Shown piece by piece: positions 1 to 13,216 of a stretch of DNA of 64,000 bases. The DNA lies in NCBI RefSeq assembly GCF_037975245.1, contig NC_092577.1:33738898-33802897 (forward strand), read 5' to 3'. The position numbers and the translations under genes are program-made. Every line of letters begins with the position of its first letter. Position 1 is the stretch's first letter. The notes beneath the pieces are model-generated. The model was not told the origin of the DNA. It worked only from the letters and a program-made list of their open reading frames with translations, and ran no database searches. The stretch is from Apostichopus japonicus. Its lineage: Eukaryota; Echinodermata; Holothuroidea; Aspidochirotida; Stichopodidae.

Positions 1-655
1 AGGGAATTAAATGTGCTCCCTATATCTCATCTCTTTAAATTTCAACCAGGCGTGTCAGTTTATAAACATTGCAATGAGCTTCTTCCGAATATTTGAATTC
101 ATTCTTTAGTAGAAATTCTAGTCTGCATAATCATAATAGGCCTAGGCCTACTCGTAGTAGCAGGCCTAGTAAATTACTTCATATCACGTCATCTTGTACT
201 AAATTAAGGCAATCCCAAGTACATTATTCAGGTGCAGTCTTCTGGAACAGTCTCCCACATTCTATTCGGTCAAAAATTCTTTGTACTCCTTTTCGGTGGA
301 CTCAAATATTATCTTTTAAGCTCTCAACCTGGCAACTAATTATTTCATTATTATATCATAAACGTTTGTTATATCGAACTGTTTGTTTAATTTTTGTTTT
401 CTGTTAAGTTAATTGTCTTCTTTGTTTAGTATTTGCATATACATGATTAAACATGTCATTAATATTTATTGTATACGGGAGCCAAACCAGAATAGCTATG
501 CTGATGTTTGGTTCCCTCTACCATACAGATACTGTATTGCTTTATTTCGATTTCTTTATGTTGTTAACTTTCACATTATTTGTAATTGTATCGTCTTGTA
601 TGTATATTTTTGTTTTTGAATTGGTAGAAATAAATCAAATCAAATCAAATCTATA
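1..655 (+). mobile_element. 3' end of a non-LTR retrotransposon (LINE, CR1/Jockey-like)
   Basis: Codons around 60-330 read like the C-terminal tail of a LINE reverse-transcriptase protein: a stretch resembling YKHCNELLPNIF, then SSLHNHNRPRP (compare the common HNHNTR motif), then GAVFWNSLPHSIRSK, the usual 'WNSLP..IR' ending. The first part is in a different frame from the rest, so the copy is decayed. The AT-rich 3' untranslated part ends at about 635-652 in a short tandem tail of the five-base unit ATCAA, as many CR1-like LINEs do. The 5' part lies off the left edge. The clade call is inference. Confidence 0.7.
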
Positions 656-1779
656 GCGTGCTATAATTTGGTGCCTATACTGACTTCCTTTAAAGTCAGT
701 TTGATGTGTGTTGTTCTTTTGGATCACTCACAAGAAATCCATGATACATTATGAGATAAATTACTCTCATCCAAGGATCACAATCATTATATCTGTATAT
801 AGTGGCTACCGGGCTGACTGAATCTGCAAAAGCTCAAGCGACATCAGTTGGTGAATCTAGTGATGAATCTGGGGATGAGTGTAACGATATGATGAAGTGA
901 TAGTTTCAGGTTGGTCAAAAAAACAGCTGATTGCTCAACCCACTTTCATAGACTTGGCTACTGTATGATATCCGGCAATGCCCCTTGGTCAAACTTAGCT
1001 GGACGTCACCCATATTATATAACGATAACTAACAGCACTTACAGAAATAAGAAACCAACTGCGATCACTGACTTTGTAAGTATTTGGAGGATGTTTCATT
1101 TCCTTATCGCCCTATTGAATATTACAGGCAGTCTCTGTTTCCTAGGCCTAGACGCAAACATATCGCTGTTGAACTTCACAAGGCAAAGTCCCTTTGCTAG
1201 AGATAAGGTGTGAATGTTAGCCTACTATAGTAGTAGTACTAATAGTGTTCGTACTATTAATCAAACGAAGACATACGCATGGTCCAAGGTAATTATACTA
1301 TTTAGGTCTAGGCTTGGCATACTTATTTCAGGGATCTAGGTTTGAAGACTGAGGCACTGAAGGTAAAAAAGGAAGAAATATGGGACATGCTTTTCTGTTG
1401 GCCAAAAAAACACCAAAATAGTCAGGGTCATTGCCAAACACATAGCTATGTCAATTTGAAATTCACCTGCAGCATGCTTCCTTAGTTAGCCTACTGTACT
1501 TAAGTGGCCATTACAGGTGTGGTCTCTAAAGTTAAGCATGTGTGCCTCAGTTCCTGGTTGTGTGTGTACACCAAAGATTTAATCCTCACACAGAATGATT
1601 TAAGTATAGACTTCTCTGTTTAACATGCCTGTACAGAATCTAACATTTTTATTTAACACAAGGAATCAAACTGCAGTATCAACCACTTTGTTGTCTTTAA
1701 AACACTTTAACCAATGTTTTTAAGTTTGATGATTTACTATACCTGACAAATTGTTTGACTGAATTCATACAGCATTGCC
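656..1779. other. Upstream region of the ABHD3-like gene
   Basis: No convincing coding exon is seen. A splice acceptor (pyrimidine-rich, ending CATACAG) lies just upstream of the first ABHD3 codons at about 1771, so one or more non-coding 5' exons and the promoter probably lie in this stretch or further left. Nothing else recognisable. Confidence 0.4.
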
Positions 1780-4700
1780 ATGGTGACTATTGATGTCTTA
1801 CAACGATGGGGATCCACTCTAGCCCTGTTTCCTGCAGGCTCAGCCTATGTAGCGTACTACCTGAAGAGAGTTGTGAAGGTGAGCGGACTTTGCATTTGAT
1901 CAACAATTGTTACCCAAATCTATACCTGTAATGCTTGAAATGAGATTGACACTTCAATGATTTTTTGCACCATAAAAGTTATAAATGATCTCATTTATTG
2001 TTTATAAAAAAGGTATTAAAGGGTGTGAAGACTCGCGCACAAAGAAACGTCTCATGCCGGTAATCTGACCTAGTTTCGAATAAGGTGTAACAGAAGTGTT
2101 AGACACCACCATCGATCCCAGAAAATACACACACAGCTTGCCATCGTCGAAAATTATACACTAAGTGTACAGTCAATACATACAGCTACGGTCAATACCC
2201 ACAAAACAGCGTGGACATCTCAGGTCTAGATAAAAGATAACAAGGTATCACGTTTCATTACTGTCTGCATTTTGTAGCGACAAGAAGAAAACGTCCTTTG
2301 CAAGCAACGGAAAGTTAACTTTCTCAGAGCGCGCGGCACGCGGTTTGGGTCTTCAATGCCTTTAACTAACAGACACATTTGCATGCCAGTGTTAATCACG
2401 GGATGTACATGCAAAATAGAATGCTTCTTTCTTTTGGGGTGTTCTTTGTGATATGAAACTGAAAAAAATCAGCAAATAAAATACTGTAGGATTTTAGTAT
2501 GATAAATTTATAATATAAAAAATTACCAAAATCTAAGTAATACTTGAAGTGGAAGTGAAATGGCACAGTGGTAAAGACAGAGCTCTCTGAGGTAAAATAT
2601 ACTTGAAGAATTTCCCATTCATTCCAATGACTATAGGGTGACCTGTGCCGCTGTAAACCAATAGGAAGTTGCCAATTGTTACATTACTTGTCATGACTAT
2701 ATAACACTGGCATGTTTACATCTCCTGGAATGCTCATGAATGTTCTGTCTTTCAGAGACCAATGTTTGCCTGCGGAAATAAAAAACTAGAGGGCTTTCTT
2801 CGCAATCACGTACCATCTGCCTTTCAAGCCTATTGGCCTCCATTTTGGTGCTTTCAGAGCCATGCACACACAATTCTGGCTGTGTTGTTTCGGCTGTTTA
2901 TCAGGAAATCATACAGAAGGTGAGCTTGGTTCTCCTCTAATTTCAAGAGGCATAAATTAAGACCTCTGTGACTAAGGTGACGGTCAGAGGTTCCCAACTT
3001 CCAGAGACAGTATAGTCCCCGGATCTCATGTACCATCGCAGGATTAAATGTACGTGTTGACTTCTGGAATTGTCTGCTAATTTCACCTTATCATCATTAC
3101 ACAAGGTATCACTTCAAATGCACATCAGCCCTGAATCATTTAAATTTGACCTTCTTGGCCTTCCTTAATTTGAAACAGTTTGAAATCTTAGCTATGATTG
3201 ATAACAAACACAAGCACAAAGGTCACTCTCTAGCTCTCACAGATAAATGCAACTTTTGGACAAAAATGAAGTTAATTCTGGCGGAAGTATTACAGATGCG
3301 CCAAAATTTCACAATCATCCTTAAAATGATACATCCCACCATCAACCATTGAGATGCCCACAAAAATACCACCTTTCCCTTTACACACACTGTATGCATG
3401 TAAACCTCTAATTCGACTCCCGAGTTCTCCTCAAATTTCTTTTAGTGTCTTGGGGGCGGGGAGGGGGTAGGGGAGGGGGAGGGGGTGGTTTAGTCATTGT
3501 TTGCCTTCTCAGCCATCTGTGTACTTTCTTTTCTGTTGATTCTGACTCATCTGTTATTTCATACCTTTCTTGTAAAATGAAATGATTGAAATAAAATACA
3601 ATTTAACGGATTCGTCTCTTATATTAAAACATTTATGTGGTGATCCTGGATGAACCTTGTGTGCAATATGTAGATGATTTATTCCTGCAAGGGTAGGCCT
3701 ATAAAGTATAGACATTTCATTTTAACCAGTGTTTATAAGAATGAAATAAACAGTCTAAATAGGTAAAAGGACACATTTTCATTCAAAAGTGCATTTGATA
3801 TTTTGGTTTGTAGCTTTCACTTCTCATCAGCTGGCTAAAGCAATCAAGATATCTGTTTTACAATGTGATGGACTATCTGAAACAAGTTGGTCATTCCACA
3901 GTAAAATGGAAATTTCTTAGTCAGCTACTTAGGGCTTTAGCTCACAATGTTACAGTGCTAGTCCTGAGGGCCCCTTCCATCACTTCTACTGTGATATCAT
4001 GGTATCTTGTACCAGTTCACGACTAATATATTACTGGTTGTTACACCCAGGGAATTCACCACAACCCCAGATGGAGGTGAAATCATCTTGGACTGGCTGG
4101 ATGCCAATGAAAGCAGCAACATATCATCAGATAGGAGACCCATTGTTCTCATAATGCCAGGACTAACAGGTATGTACTATCTATGAAAATTTGAAAGGTT
4201 ATTAAGACTATAGATATTCAGTTTGTAGAGGAGAAGAGGGAGGAGGCAGTGGGGTGGGGGGGGCAGTGGGGTCGGGGTGGGGGATGGGAGGATTTGGTTC
4301 GTCAAAGTCATGAATTCAGATTTAAAAGAGTAAGGACATTTGTGGTTAGAACGAGATTCAAACCAGTGAATGATGGAGTACAAGTTTTGTACCATTCCAG
4401 CTCTTGGTTGGTGGCGATCCTTATATTAGTTGTTAATCGTAATTTGGTGGGCACTGGTTCCAGTCCTGTTCTAGCCCCAAAAATTAATTGGCTCTTTCAA
4501 ATGGCGAAAATTGACAACCAATTTTCCATTGTACATTTACTTTCATAAGGCAATTTTTAATAGTCAACAGGTGTCAGAGATAATTGATAATTTGTTTAAG
4601 TGGCACATTTTAAGCTAAACAAACATTTAACTCTTCAACCATAACATGAAACATGTTTGTCACACTACTAATGTCAAGAACATGATACACACACATAGTC

Positions 4701-7700
4701 CTAAAAATGTCATTTTCGTGCAGTTGTTTATGAAATCCTATCGTCGAAGCCTTTGAGCAATGCATCTCAGCATCTTTCATGGATTTATTTTGCCCTCAGG
4801 GTCTAGTCAAGAGTCCTACATCAAGCACTACGCTGACGACATGCAACGGCTCGGCTTCAGATCGGTCGTCATGAACCAACGTGGTTACGGAGGATCTAAA
4901 TTAAGGGTAAGGTTTAATATCTCCCTGCCCTCCTGTTTTCCAAAAACTGATGTAAACTCTTCAAAAGCAATATGAATCTAGCTAATAATATCTTGAGTTA
5001 ATTCTAGGGTGAATTGGATTATCAGACTTTCCAACATTGAGGAAAATTTATGAGTGCGATCAGCGGCAGTGGGGGAGGGGTCTAAGGGGAGGGGATGCCC
5101 CCCTCCCCTTTTGAAAAATTTTCGTATTTTTGACTGCCTAGATGCAAAATGGTGCATTCTTTTTCAGTTTCTCTGCATAATTTTATATTGAGAATTTCTT
5201 CATCATAATATATAATTGAACTCAACAAGCATGAAAATTCTCATCAAAGACTTTTCTTGAATCGATGAAAGTAATCACTTGCATTTTTATCGGAAATTGA
5301 AGGGCACTTCTCAATCTCTAGTACCAACACCTCTCCCACCCGGCGTTTTCCACCACCACCATGGCGAACGCACTACTCTTGTAAGTGTAAGTACTCAAAG
5401 TTGCTTTGTGTTGTAGAGGTATGTAGCATTCTTAGCATCTTTCAGGACGGTTTTTCGGAGATTGTTTGTGGATTGCGTGTGATAAAGTGCACATAGCGTG
5501 TGAGCGTGTGAAGGGCTGGAAGTGCGTGTTTCACACGCCAAATGCGTGTGAGTTGGAATGTCTGGATTATGGTTAAATCTATTCTTAGTAAATGAAACAC
5601 ATCGGACTGCTGCCAACCCTTTTCATGGTATCTTTTTATTTTTGGCTTCTTTTAGACGCCAAGAGGATACTGTGCCGGTAATACTGAGGATTTGAATTTT
5701 GTCATCAGCCACGTTAAGTCTTTATATCCAGATGCTCCTCTGGCTGCTATCGGTCTCTCCATTGGTGGGTGAGTAAATATTCATGTACATTTTTTACATA
5801 TTAATTATATCGGCCTATACTTTTACTGTTAATATGCGTCGTATATCTATATACAGAAACCTAGGATGGCCAATATAACATGACATCTAGAGAGTGGAAG
5901 ACATGTAAAATTGACCATGTGAAGATGCAAGATGCCTTGGGCTGCTAACCACCAACCAAAACCTTGTGGCAAACCTGTCACAATGTCAAACAGGTCATAC
6001 TCGTTTGTCATATACAAGTTTTGTCAAATATACATATTTGCCAGCTGGTTTCATAGTGGTATTAAAGTGCATATGCGTGCATGTAATGTGTATGCCTGCT
6101 TTTATGTACAGAAGCCAGAAAAGAACACATACAAGCAATGTTTTGAAAATGTGTAGGTTCTGTTAAGATTCTGTCAGAATGAAGTGTTTATTCTTTAGGT
6201 TTGCCTCCCAAAACACAAAACTACAAATGCCTGATATAAGCCTACAAATGCCTGGCGAGAGGTCAGTGGGAGGTCATCTGGGATGGCATTGATTGAGCCA
6301 CCTTGTGGCCGCACCATCTTCAAGATTTTATTTCAAAGAAGGTTGTGACAGCTGGCAATACCAGTACTTATGTGGGGGTACATGTAATCTGAGCTTTAAA
6401 TCCTTTCATAAAATTTTGACCCCTTTGTTACCTCTCCATTACCTTTAGCATTATTCTACTCAACTATCTCGCCGAGTACGGATCCAAAGCCCCTCTCGTC
6501 GGTGTTCTCTCCGTTTCTGCCGCCTGGGATTTACTCAAGTCGAACAAATCTCTAGAGGAGAATCTCAATTGGTTACTCTTCAACCGGTTCTTGACCTCTA
6601 ACCTTAGAAGTTATCTGAAAAGGTAAGCAGCAAGAATGAATATTCATAGTAGATGTAATGTTATGTTAACAGACATGTCTAAGCTTATTTAAACTAGTGA
6701 AGTTTAATACTGTCACATGTAGAGAATTAATTACTGAACCCTTGCTCTTTCTCTCAAGAATTCTTTTGTGCTTTTATGCAATATTTAGTCACCATTGAAT
6801 GTGTCTTGAATATTCTAAACCATTATTGTTTCATTTCCTGTTCTTTTGTTTTCACTTACGCCATTTTATGTTATTGTGTGTTTGTTATTTGAACGTGAAT
6901 CGTTAGTTTTCGAGTGAAATATACAACCTGAAATTAAAAATGTTCTCTTTTACTCGTCAGAAATAAGCACATGATAGAAGATAAATATAACGTTGATCAT
7001 ATTCTTCAGGTGAGAATAATTGAAGCTCTTTAAAATACGGTCAAGAAACGTTTGTAGATAACATGTAAATATGTTGGAATGTCAAACATATGGTGCACCG
7101 ATCAGCTAGTGCATGATGCTTCAGATTTTGGTACAATAGTACACTCTTGATTGGAAGGGTGGGGGGCTGGGGGAGGAGGGAGGAAGGGGGGGCAGGAAGT
7201 AGAAGAGAGGAAGTTCAACTGCTTATGTTCAATTAGCTTATGCATTTATCACCACTTTGTCTTGGCTATGGGAATGCCTTGCTCTAGGGATGTACAGCAA
7301 AACTCATCAATACAATCAGACTTGTGCAAATTACGGCTGCTTGCTTCGTCATGGAAACCAACAACATGGATCACAAGGTACCAGTCTTTGAGTAACCGCA
7401 CTCAGTCTGGTTAACAATAAATTAAGACAATGTGTATTATTCAAGATCCAACCTGGCATGCAGCTGTTTGTATGGTCTTGCCACCGCCTTCCCTCCCCCC
7501 TCAGGCGCGTAGCCAAGTGGGGAGGCGAAGGGGGAAGCCGCCCCCCCTTGAGCATATTTAACATTTTTTTTTAATGTTTTCATGATATTGCTAGTAATTT
7601 CAAAAGAGAAAACGCTAAAATGCAACTTACAAGGCCTGGGAAGTGCCTTTTCCAGCGATCTGGGAGGCATTTTCAGTCCAAATTTTCTTGTATGCTTCGC

Positions 7701-9682
7701 GCCAAACATGGTGGCGCTATGCTTAGATAGTTTGCAATGCCGTATCTACGGCTCTGACAGTTTGCCTACATTTTTGCCCCACCCTTGGCAAATTCATGGC
7801 TAAGCCCCTGCCCCCCCTACCCTCGATTATCTTGTTAAAGTCTTGTCTCTGTCCATAAACCGGGCAAAAATTTACATTCCTCATAGACTTGTGACTTTGT
7901 TCAGCCTGCTACAATTTCTTGCTGTGCTAGGTCATTTTACTGCAGCTCCTGAATTTGGAAACTTGTTGCCCTCACCAGTTCAAATCCCTAATCTTAATAG
8001 ACTCTTCAAGACAGATTAAAGACTCATTTTATCAACAAAAAAAATGTATTGTTTTATTTTTATCAGTAGGTTCCTTTTACAGTATCTTATTGGTTCTGTT
8101 GCTAGTTAAGTCAGGGCCTTGAGCAGATAACTTCCATAGGATGATGGCGCTGTACAAATTTCATGATTATAATAATATTTAATTATCGTCCTAATTCTGT
8201 CGTAAATAAAACAAAAAAATTGCCAAACATTTGTTAAAAATATTTTTCAACAATAAGACAAGTGAGGATGGTGTGAGTTGGTGGAACGTGCTTTGTTTCA
8301 CAAGTCCTTATTTATAGCTCTTGTCAATAAATGACTCTTTTTATTATATATATATCTTTAAAGAGGATTTCCATATTGAATATCCTCTCCTTAATCTCTA
8401 TTATTCATCCATATGAATTAATATTTTTTATTTTTTTGGACAAATGCAGTCAAGAACTTTATACCAGTTTGACAACCGGGTGACAGCGAAGATGTTTGGC
8501 TACAAAGACGCCACTGATTACTACACCCACGCCAGTCCGTACAACAAGTTAAATAAAATCAAAGTACCCACCTTGTGTCTAAACGCAGCCGACGACCCAT
8601 TTGCTCCACTTCCTAGTAAGTGTTCTCCTTTAATTTCCACTTCCGGGAATCATGAAATAGTCCCTCAAAATCATCCTTTTTTTTTCTTGTTCAGCTTCAC
8701 TATTGATTTTTCACAAAAGCATCTACCATCATTGTCCCGATAGTCGTTACAGTATGCTGAACTGATGGGTTGCATTCAATTCCTTTTTGTACCATTTCTG
8801 AGATAACAACATTTGAAGTTGGACTTGTAAAGTATTCTTATAAAATTTGGCAGCATGTGTACGAGTACCCATGCAATTTTGTTCATATGGCCTTTTTAAT
8901 ATGATTGGCAAGTGTGTATGTAAATGTTCATGTCACAGAAACTTTAATATTAATTAGTATGCATGGTGGGCGGGACTTTTTTTTATTTAAGATAAAATTT
9001 GTGAACACTTTATATCTTAATATAAATGGTACATTGCATGTGTGTGATATGGTGTAAGTTGATGGCCATGGGTATGACAATGTGAATAAGAATGTTACAT
9101 TGCATGTGTGTGATATGGTGGATGGCCATGCAGTAGTATGTTTGTATATGATTATGTATGATTATGTTTATTTGTATTAATATGTAATATGATTATTAGT
9201 ATGATTATGAATTGTCAACAACTTGTATCGCATTAGAAAAAAGAAATGTGGCATCCATGAGCTCAATTATAGGTTTATCATTAAATGGAAGATCATAAAC
9301 AAAAACAAGGATAGTCTGCTGACAATTTCCCTGCAAAACCCATTATTCTCCTGTAAAAGACCACCATGATATTCATGGATGTTATGTTGAGTAAATTGTT
9401 TACATCCTTGTACTTTTACAAAATAAAAATATTCGTGATTTTGATATCTGAGGTCAAATATGTTTTCGTGATAAATATTCCTATGCACACTCAACAGCTC
9501 TGCCACTAACATCTGCCAACGAGAGTTCTCACGTCGCCATGGTAGTGCCGATGTACGGCGGCCATCTTGGATTCATGTTGGGCGCCATACCGATTGGCAA
9601 GACCCTCATAAACAGAGTCTTCTCGGAGTTCATGATGGCGATGTTCAATCACGAGGACGAAATGTCAAAGATAACCAGGTGA
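1780..9682 (+). CDS. ABHD3: ABHD1/ABHD3-like alpha/beta hydrolase (phospholipase), 9 coding exons
   Basis: Exons 1780-1878, 2756-2919, 4051-4169, 4800-4906, 5656-5768, 6449-6622, 6961-7009, 8450-8615 and 9498-9682 join in phase to 391 residues, against about 405-409 in human ABHD1/ABHD3. The N terminus has a hydrophobic anchor ([15 protein letters not shown]), followed by the family's [13 protein letters not shown] segment. The oxyanion region is VLIMPGLTG. The nucleophile is Ser198 in GLSIGG, the acid is Asp323/324 in AADDPFAP and the base is His353 in YGGHLGF; the Ser-Asp-His spacing agrees with ABHD3. Known members are single-pass membrane phospholipases acting on phosphatidylcholines, ABHD3 preferring medium-chain or oxidised acyl groups. 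The full triad suggests an active enzyme. ABHD1 and ABHD3 cannot be separated here without a tree. Introns carry two transposon relicts and a LINE piece. Confidence 0.92.
2016..2365. mobile_element. Short non-autonomous DNA transposon (MITE), copy 1
   Basis: Lies in ABHD3 intron 1 and matches a second copy at 25155-25437 over most of its length. The ends are inverted relative to each other: TTAAAGGGTGTGAAG at the left, and the reverse complement of the right end is TTAAAGGCATTGAAG. TTAA stands at both borders, which would suit a piggyBac-type target site but could also be part of the terminal repeat. It has no coding capacity. This copy keeps about 65 bp near the right end that copy 2 lacks. 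Confidence 0.7.
7502..7810. mobile_element. hAT-like MITE in the seventh ABHD3 intron
   Basis: The left end CAGGCGCGTAGCCAAG is matched by the reverse complement of the right end, CAGGGGCTTAGCCATG. Flanking 8-mers TCCCCCCT and CCCCCCCT look like a target-site duplication with one mismatch, as expected of hAT elements. There is no transposase; the interior contains a poly-C tract and a segment mentioning no known domain. Because the flank is low-complexity, the duplication is weaker evidence than the inverted ends. Confidence 0.6.
7830..8190 (+). mobile_element. LINE 3' remnant (CR1/L2-like)
   Basis: Reads as the decayed end of a LINE reverse-transcriptase ORF: an IPHRLV segment, then [14 protein letters not shown], then NLNRLFKTD. 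These correspond to the frequent '..VAAP.LWNSLP....SLS.FK..LK' ending. The 3' end has the typical GGCGCTGTACAAATTTCATGA followed by AT-rich tail. Stops interrupt it, and it sits in the seventh ABHD3 intron. Confidence 0.6.
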
Positions 9683-12600
9683 TGGAATTATGAAAGATTT
9701 GGAGAATGAAATATACAAATTAGAATCTATTCTGAAGGTCGAAGTATGCTACCAAAATAGTTCTACAAAAGCAGCTCTTTTTTCTCTGTTGATTTGGTTA
9801 AACGCACATCAGGCAGAGATTCAAAAATATGTAAAATGCATCGCTAATAGTTATACTAAACACATATATCCATCTCCAGCTGTCTCGCTTCTTTGGTCGT
9901 TGTCCCGATAGGAACATGTTTTTGCAGTATTCCATTCATTTGGACGAGTGTACTGTGAACAATGCTGCAATGACATACATGGACCACACCTATGTATTGT
10001 TGGGTTTTCGTTAACGTTGTAACGATTAATGTGTACCCTTTAGAAAATAATTTCAACTGCGTGAAGAGATGCAATTTTATGTTGTGAACCTTGTGGTCAA
10101 GTGACTTTCATCAAAATTATGAGAAATGATGACTTTATAGTCAAAATTGTATGCATCGCGTGTGTACGATAATCACAAATTATTTCACAATGTACTTTTA
10201 ATATTCAAGTAAGACAACGAAATTTCAAAATATGGTAATGTCGGCATCGGACCATACTATCAATATAGGAGTTGGACCAATGCGTTTCTTTTTTACTTCC
10301 TCTGTGAGGTTAAATGTCAAAATTTTAGGCTTAACGTATGCCTTTAATTTTTCCCCAGTAATATCCTATCAGAATGCATTATACATTTTCTGTAGTCATT
10401 CAACGCAGGAAACATAAAAAAATGTTTAAACATACTCCTTTGCTTTTTGTCTGGACTATGAACCTACTCAGCACCGAGTTGGATTAAAAATCACGGAGGA
10501 TATTCTCATATTTACTTTCAAAATTCTCAAAGTGTCCATTAGCTATAGGTTGCATCCAAAAATCCGCCGTTTGTACTGAACAGCGGGTTTTTTCCAGTTG
10601 GTTAGCTGAGTGATCAATCCCATCTTTTCGAACCTTAGTTGAGCTGCCTATTCGTCTATTATGCAACTCATCACACAGCTAGTAGCCAAATCACTATCAG
10701 TTCCAGGCAGACATGGCAAGGTGTGAACAAATCAACTCTTCCAAACTCACCAGTCTGTTTGCAGGAGAGATAAAGTTTCAGTAACTTGAGGTCAAGAGAG
10801 CTGAAAAATGCAACCTGTGGTTAATGGACTAATTCTCGTCATGTGTCTTAGTTTTGACTATAAAATATTTTTGCGACTTGTGACCAATTGGCAGATGGGA
10901 AAGCCAAGAAAAGCTTCTTAATTTTTTATTATTATCAAAAAGGATTTTCGGTGATATGCTAAATTTGCTATTAATGTCTTCCTGAAAGTTCTCACCATTG
11001 AAATTATACCAAATAATTTATTTTTTATTTATTTTATGCAACTAATTTACAGTGTGGCAATAGTATACTTTCCTAGTTTTTTTAAAGTTTTTAAATTCAT
11101 ATTTTTTATTTTCTGTGTATGTTATGCATTATGAAAAAGACACTGATATAAATCGCTCTCATTTTAGTGAAAGAATTATCGCTATCGTGACAATTGATGA
11201 ATGGTAGCGACTCTGCAAATGTGTAGTTTTATCTATACTGCAATTGTAGCAGTTATATAATAGACTGCCATTAAGTGTTTTGAGTTTTCATTTTTCAAAA
11301 CTTGTCTGGTTTAAACAATGATTTGTAAGCACAAAATTAATTTGATATGTTACACAGGTTCTCACTTAGCTTTCTATGAAAGGCCAAGAAAAAATAACAT
11401 TGGTTGGAGCAAAGGGCCAGAGAGAGCTATAACCTCACTATACGTAAATTTCACAAACCATGGTTTGCTGTTGACCGCATTTTCTATACCATCTTCAGAG
11501 TCACTGAAAATTGCCCTTTTAAATTAAAGTCACCATATTTTCGCAGGATGTCTGGCGACATTACACTTCTGTTGACCCCCTTTTCTTGACATAAAGGAAT
11601 ATTACCTACACTGTAAAAGTTAAAAGGGGAGGAGGGTGGGTGAGAGGAGGGTGGGAGAGGAGGGTGGTAGAGGAGGGTGGGGGAGAGTGGGATTTTTTGA
11701 GGGCTAAGCATGTTTTAAAGCTATTTTCAAGGATGATTGTGGTAGCATGCCCAAGTTTAGAACAGTTCATCTGGAGGTGTTTTTTTTGGGGGGGGGAGGG
11801 GATGGGGGGCAAATGAATATACAGTCCAAAGTTTATGCTGCTCAAGCGAAGTCAGCTGCACACTGCCATTGACTCAGAAGGACTGTTCAAGAAAGACCTT
11901 TAATATCCAATTCCACTGCAGTGTACAGGTACTCCAATGTACAAGGTACTCCAATGTACAAAGTACTCTTATGCACTCCAGTGTACAAGGTGCTCCAATG
12001 TACTACTCCAATGCGAGTACTCCAGTGTACAAGGTACTCCAATGTACTCCAATGTACAAGGTACTCCAATGTACAAAGTACTCCAATGTACTCCAATGTA
12101 CAAAGTACTCCAATGTACTCGGTACTCCAATGTACGAGGTACTTCAATGTACGAGGTACTCCAATTTTTTATTTGTTTAATGTACGTGAGAATGTTGACT
12201 GTATTTGTTATTAACGGGAGGACTTGTCATATCAAGGTTTTACATCCAGTGAAAAAAACTATCATTAAATGATATTTTAATAAATCTTTAATATTGTATC
12301 ATATTGATAAATTAATTGAAATTTGGAATATCTAATGTGGTTGTTGAATGAATGACATGAATTTATGATTACTGCGTCTCCAAATAAATATTTCTTGCCA
12401 TACGTGGACATTGAAAGAATGACATGTGAAGAAAACAATACAATATCAAGATTTAATCAACGTATGATACTTTAAAGTATATTTAATATTGTGATATATT
12501 GAATAGATCAATTGAATATGTAAATTATTCAAACAAATATTTAGTGTGGCCATAAGAATGACAACTGAAGAAGACAAAAAAATGAATAAATTAAAAGCTG

Positions 12601-13216
12601 AAAACATGTATTATATTCCATTTTTTTTAGCATCGTAGATCAAAGTCTAGAGAAACAAACACGTTGGTTAGATATTATTATATTTCAAGAAACTTTTGTT
12701 ACCAAATTATTAAAAGGATTTAAACTTTTGTTTGGTTTTACCATACTAAGTAATAATTATTCATAAACCAACAAAAGATTGATAGATTAACAATGAATCT
12801 CCCAGAAAATTCAACTAGATTGTTACACAATACATTCACTATTCTTTTGTTTCAACCATTAGAGGAAAAGTCACATTAAAAACAATAAAGAAAACCATTT
12901 AAAAGTTAAGCACATGTGGCTAGACTTGATCCAAGTCTTCAGTCTCCCAAGCGGAGAAAGATTTTTCCTAAATAAACTGTCTGGGGGGGGGGTGGGGTGT
13001 GAATCTCTAAACACCAAACAGCTAAAAGAAACAGCACACACTAAGGCTGAAGACTTGGTCAAGTCTAAACAGGGCATGTTCAAAATTTTGAGCCATAAAC
13101 ATGCCTCAATATTTGGATGGATTTGCTTCAATCTCCTTTTAGTGATCGTATGTTAAATGATAATTCAACTCATTTTAGCATGGAATCTTCTAATTTCAGT
13201 ATCAAGTGTTGTATCT
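9683..13216. other. Intergenic region between ABHD3 and the caspase gene (tail-to-tail)
   Basis: AT-rich and without a recognisable coding exon. It must contain the ABHD3 3' UTR and probably that of the caspase on the other strand. It includes purine-rich runs at about 11620-11700 and 11780-11810, and the GTACTCC minisatellite at 11921-12170. Nothing else can be supported. Confidence 0.5.
11921..12170. repeat. Minisatellite with a roughly 16-17-bp unit
   Basis: Repeated units of the type AGGTACTCCAATGTACA, with some shortened or fused units (for example CTCCAATGTACTCCAATG). The repeat opens reading frames on both strands. They are repeat artefacts and not genes. Confidence 0.9.

Noticed and set aside
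5050-5390. Possible MITE with AGTGCG ends in an ABHD3 intron
   Set aside because: The inverted ends match only imperfectly and no target duplication could be found; not enough to call.
11869-12272. Cys/Tyr-rich frames of about 100 codons
   Set aside because: Generated by the GTACTCC minisatellite, present in several frames and both strands at once.
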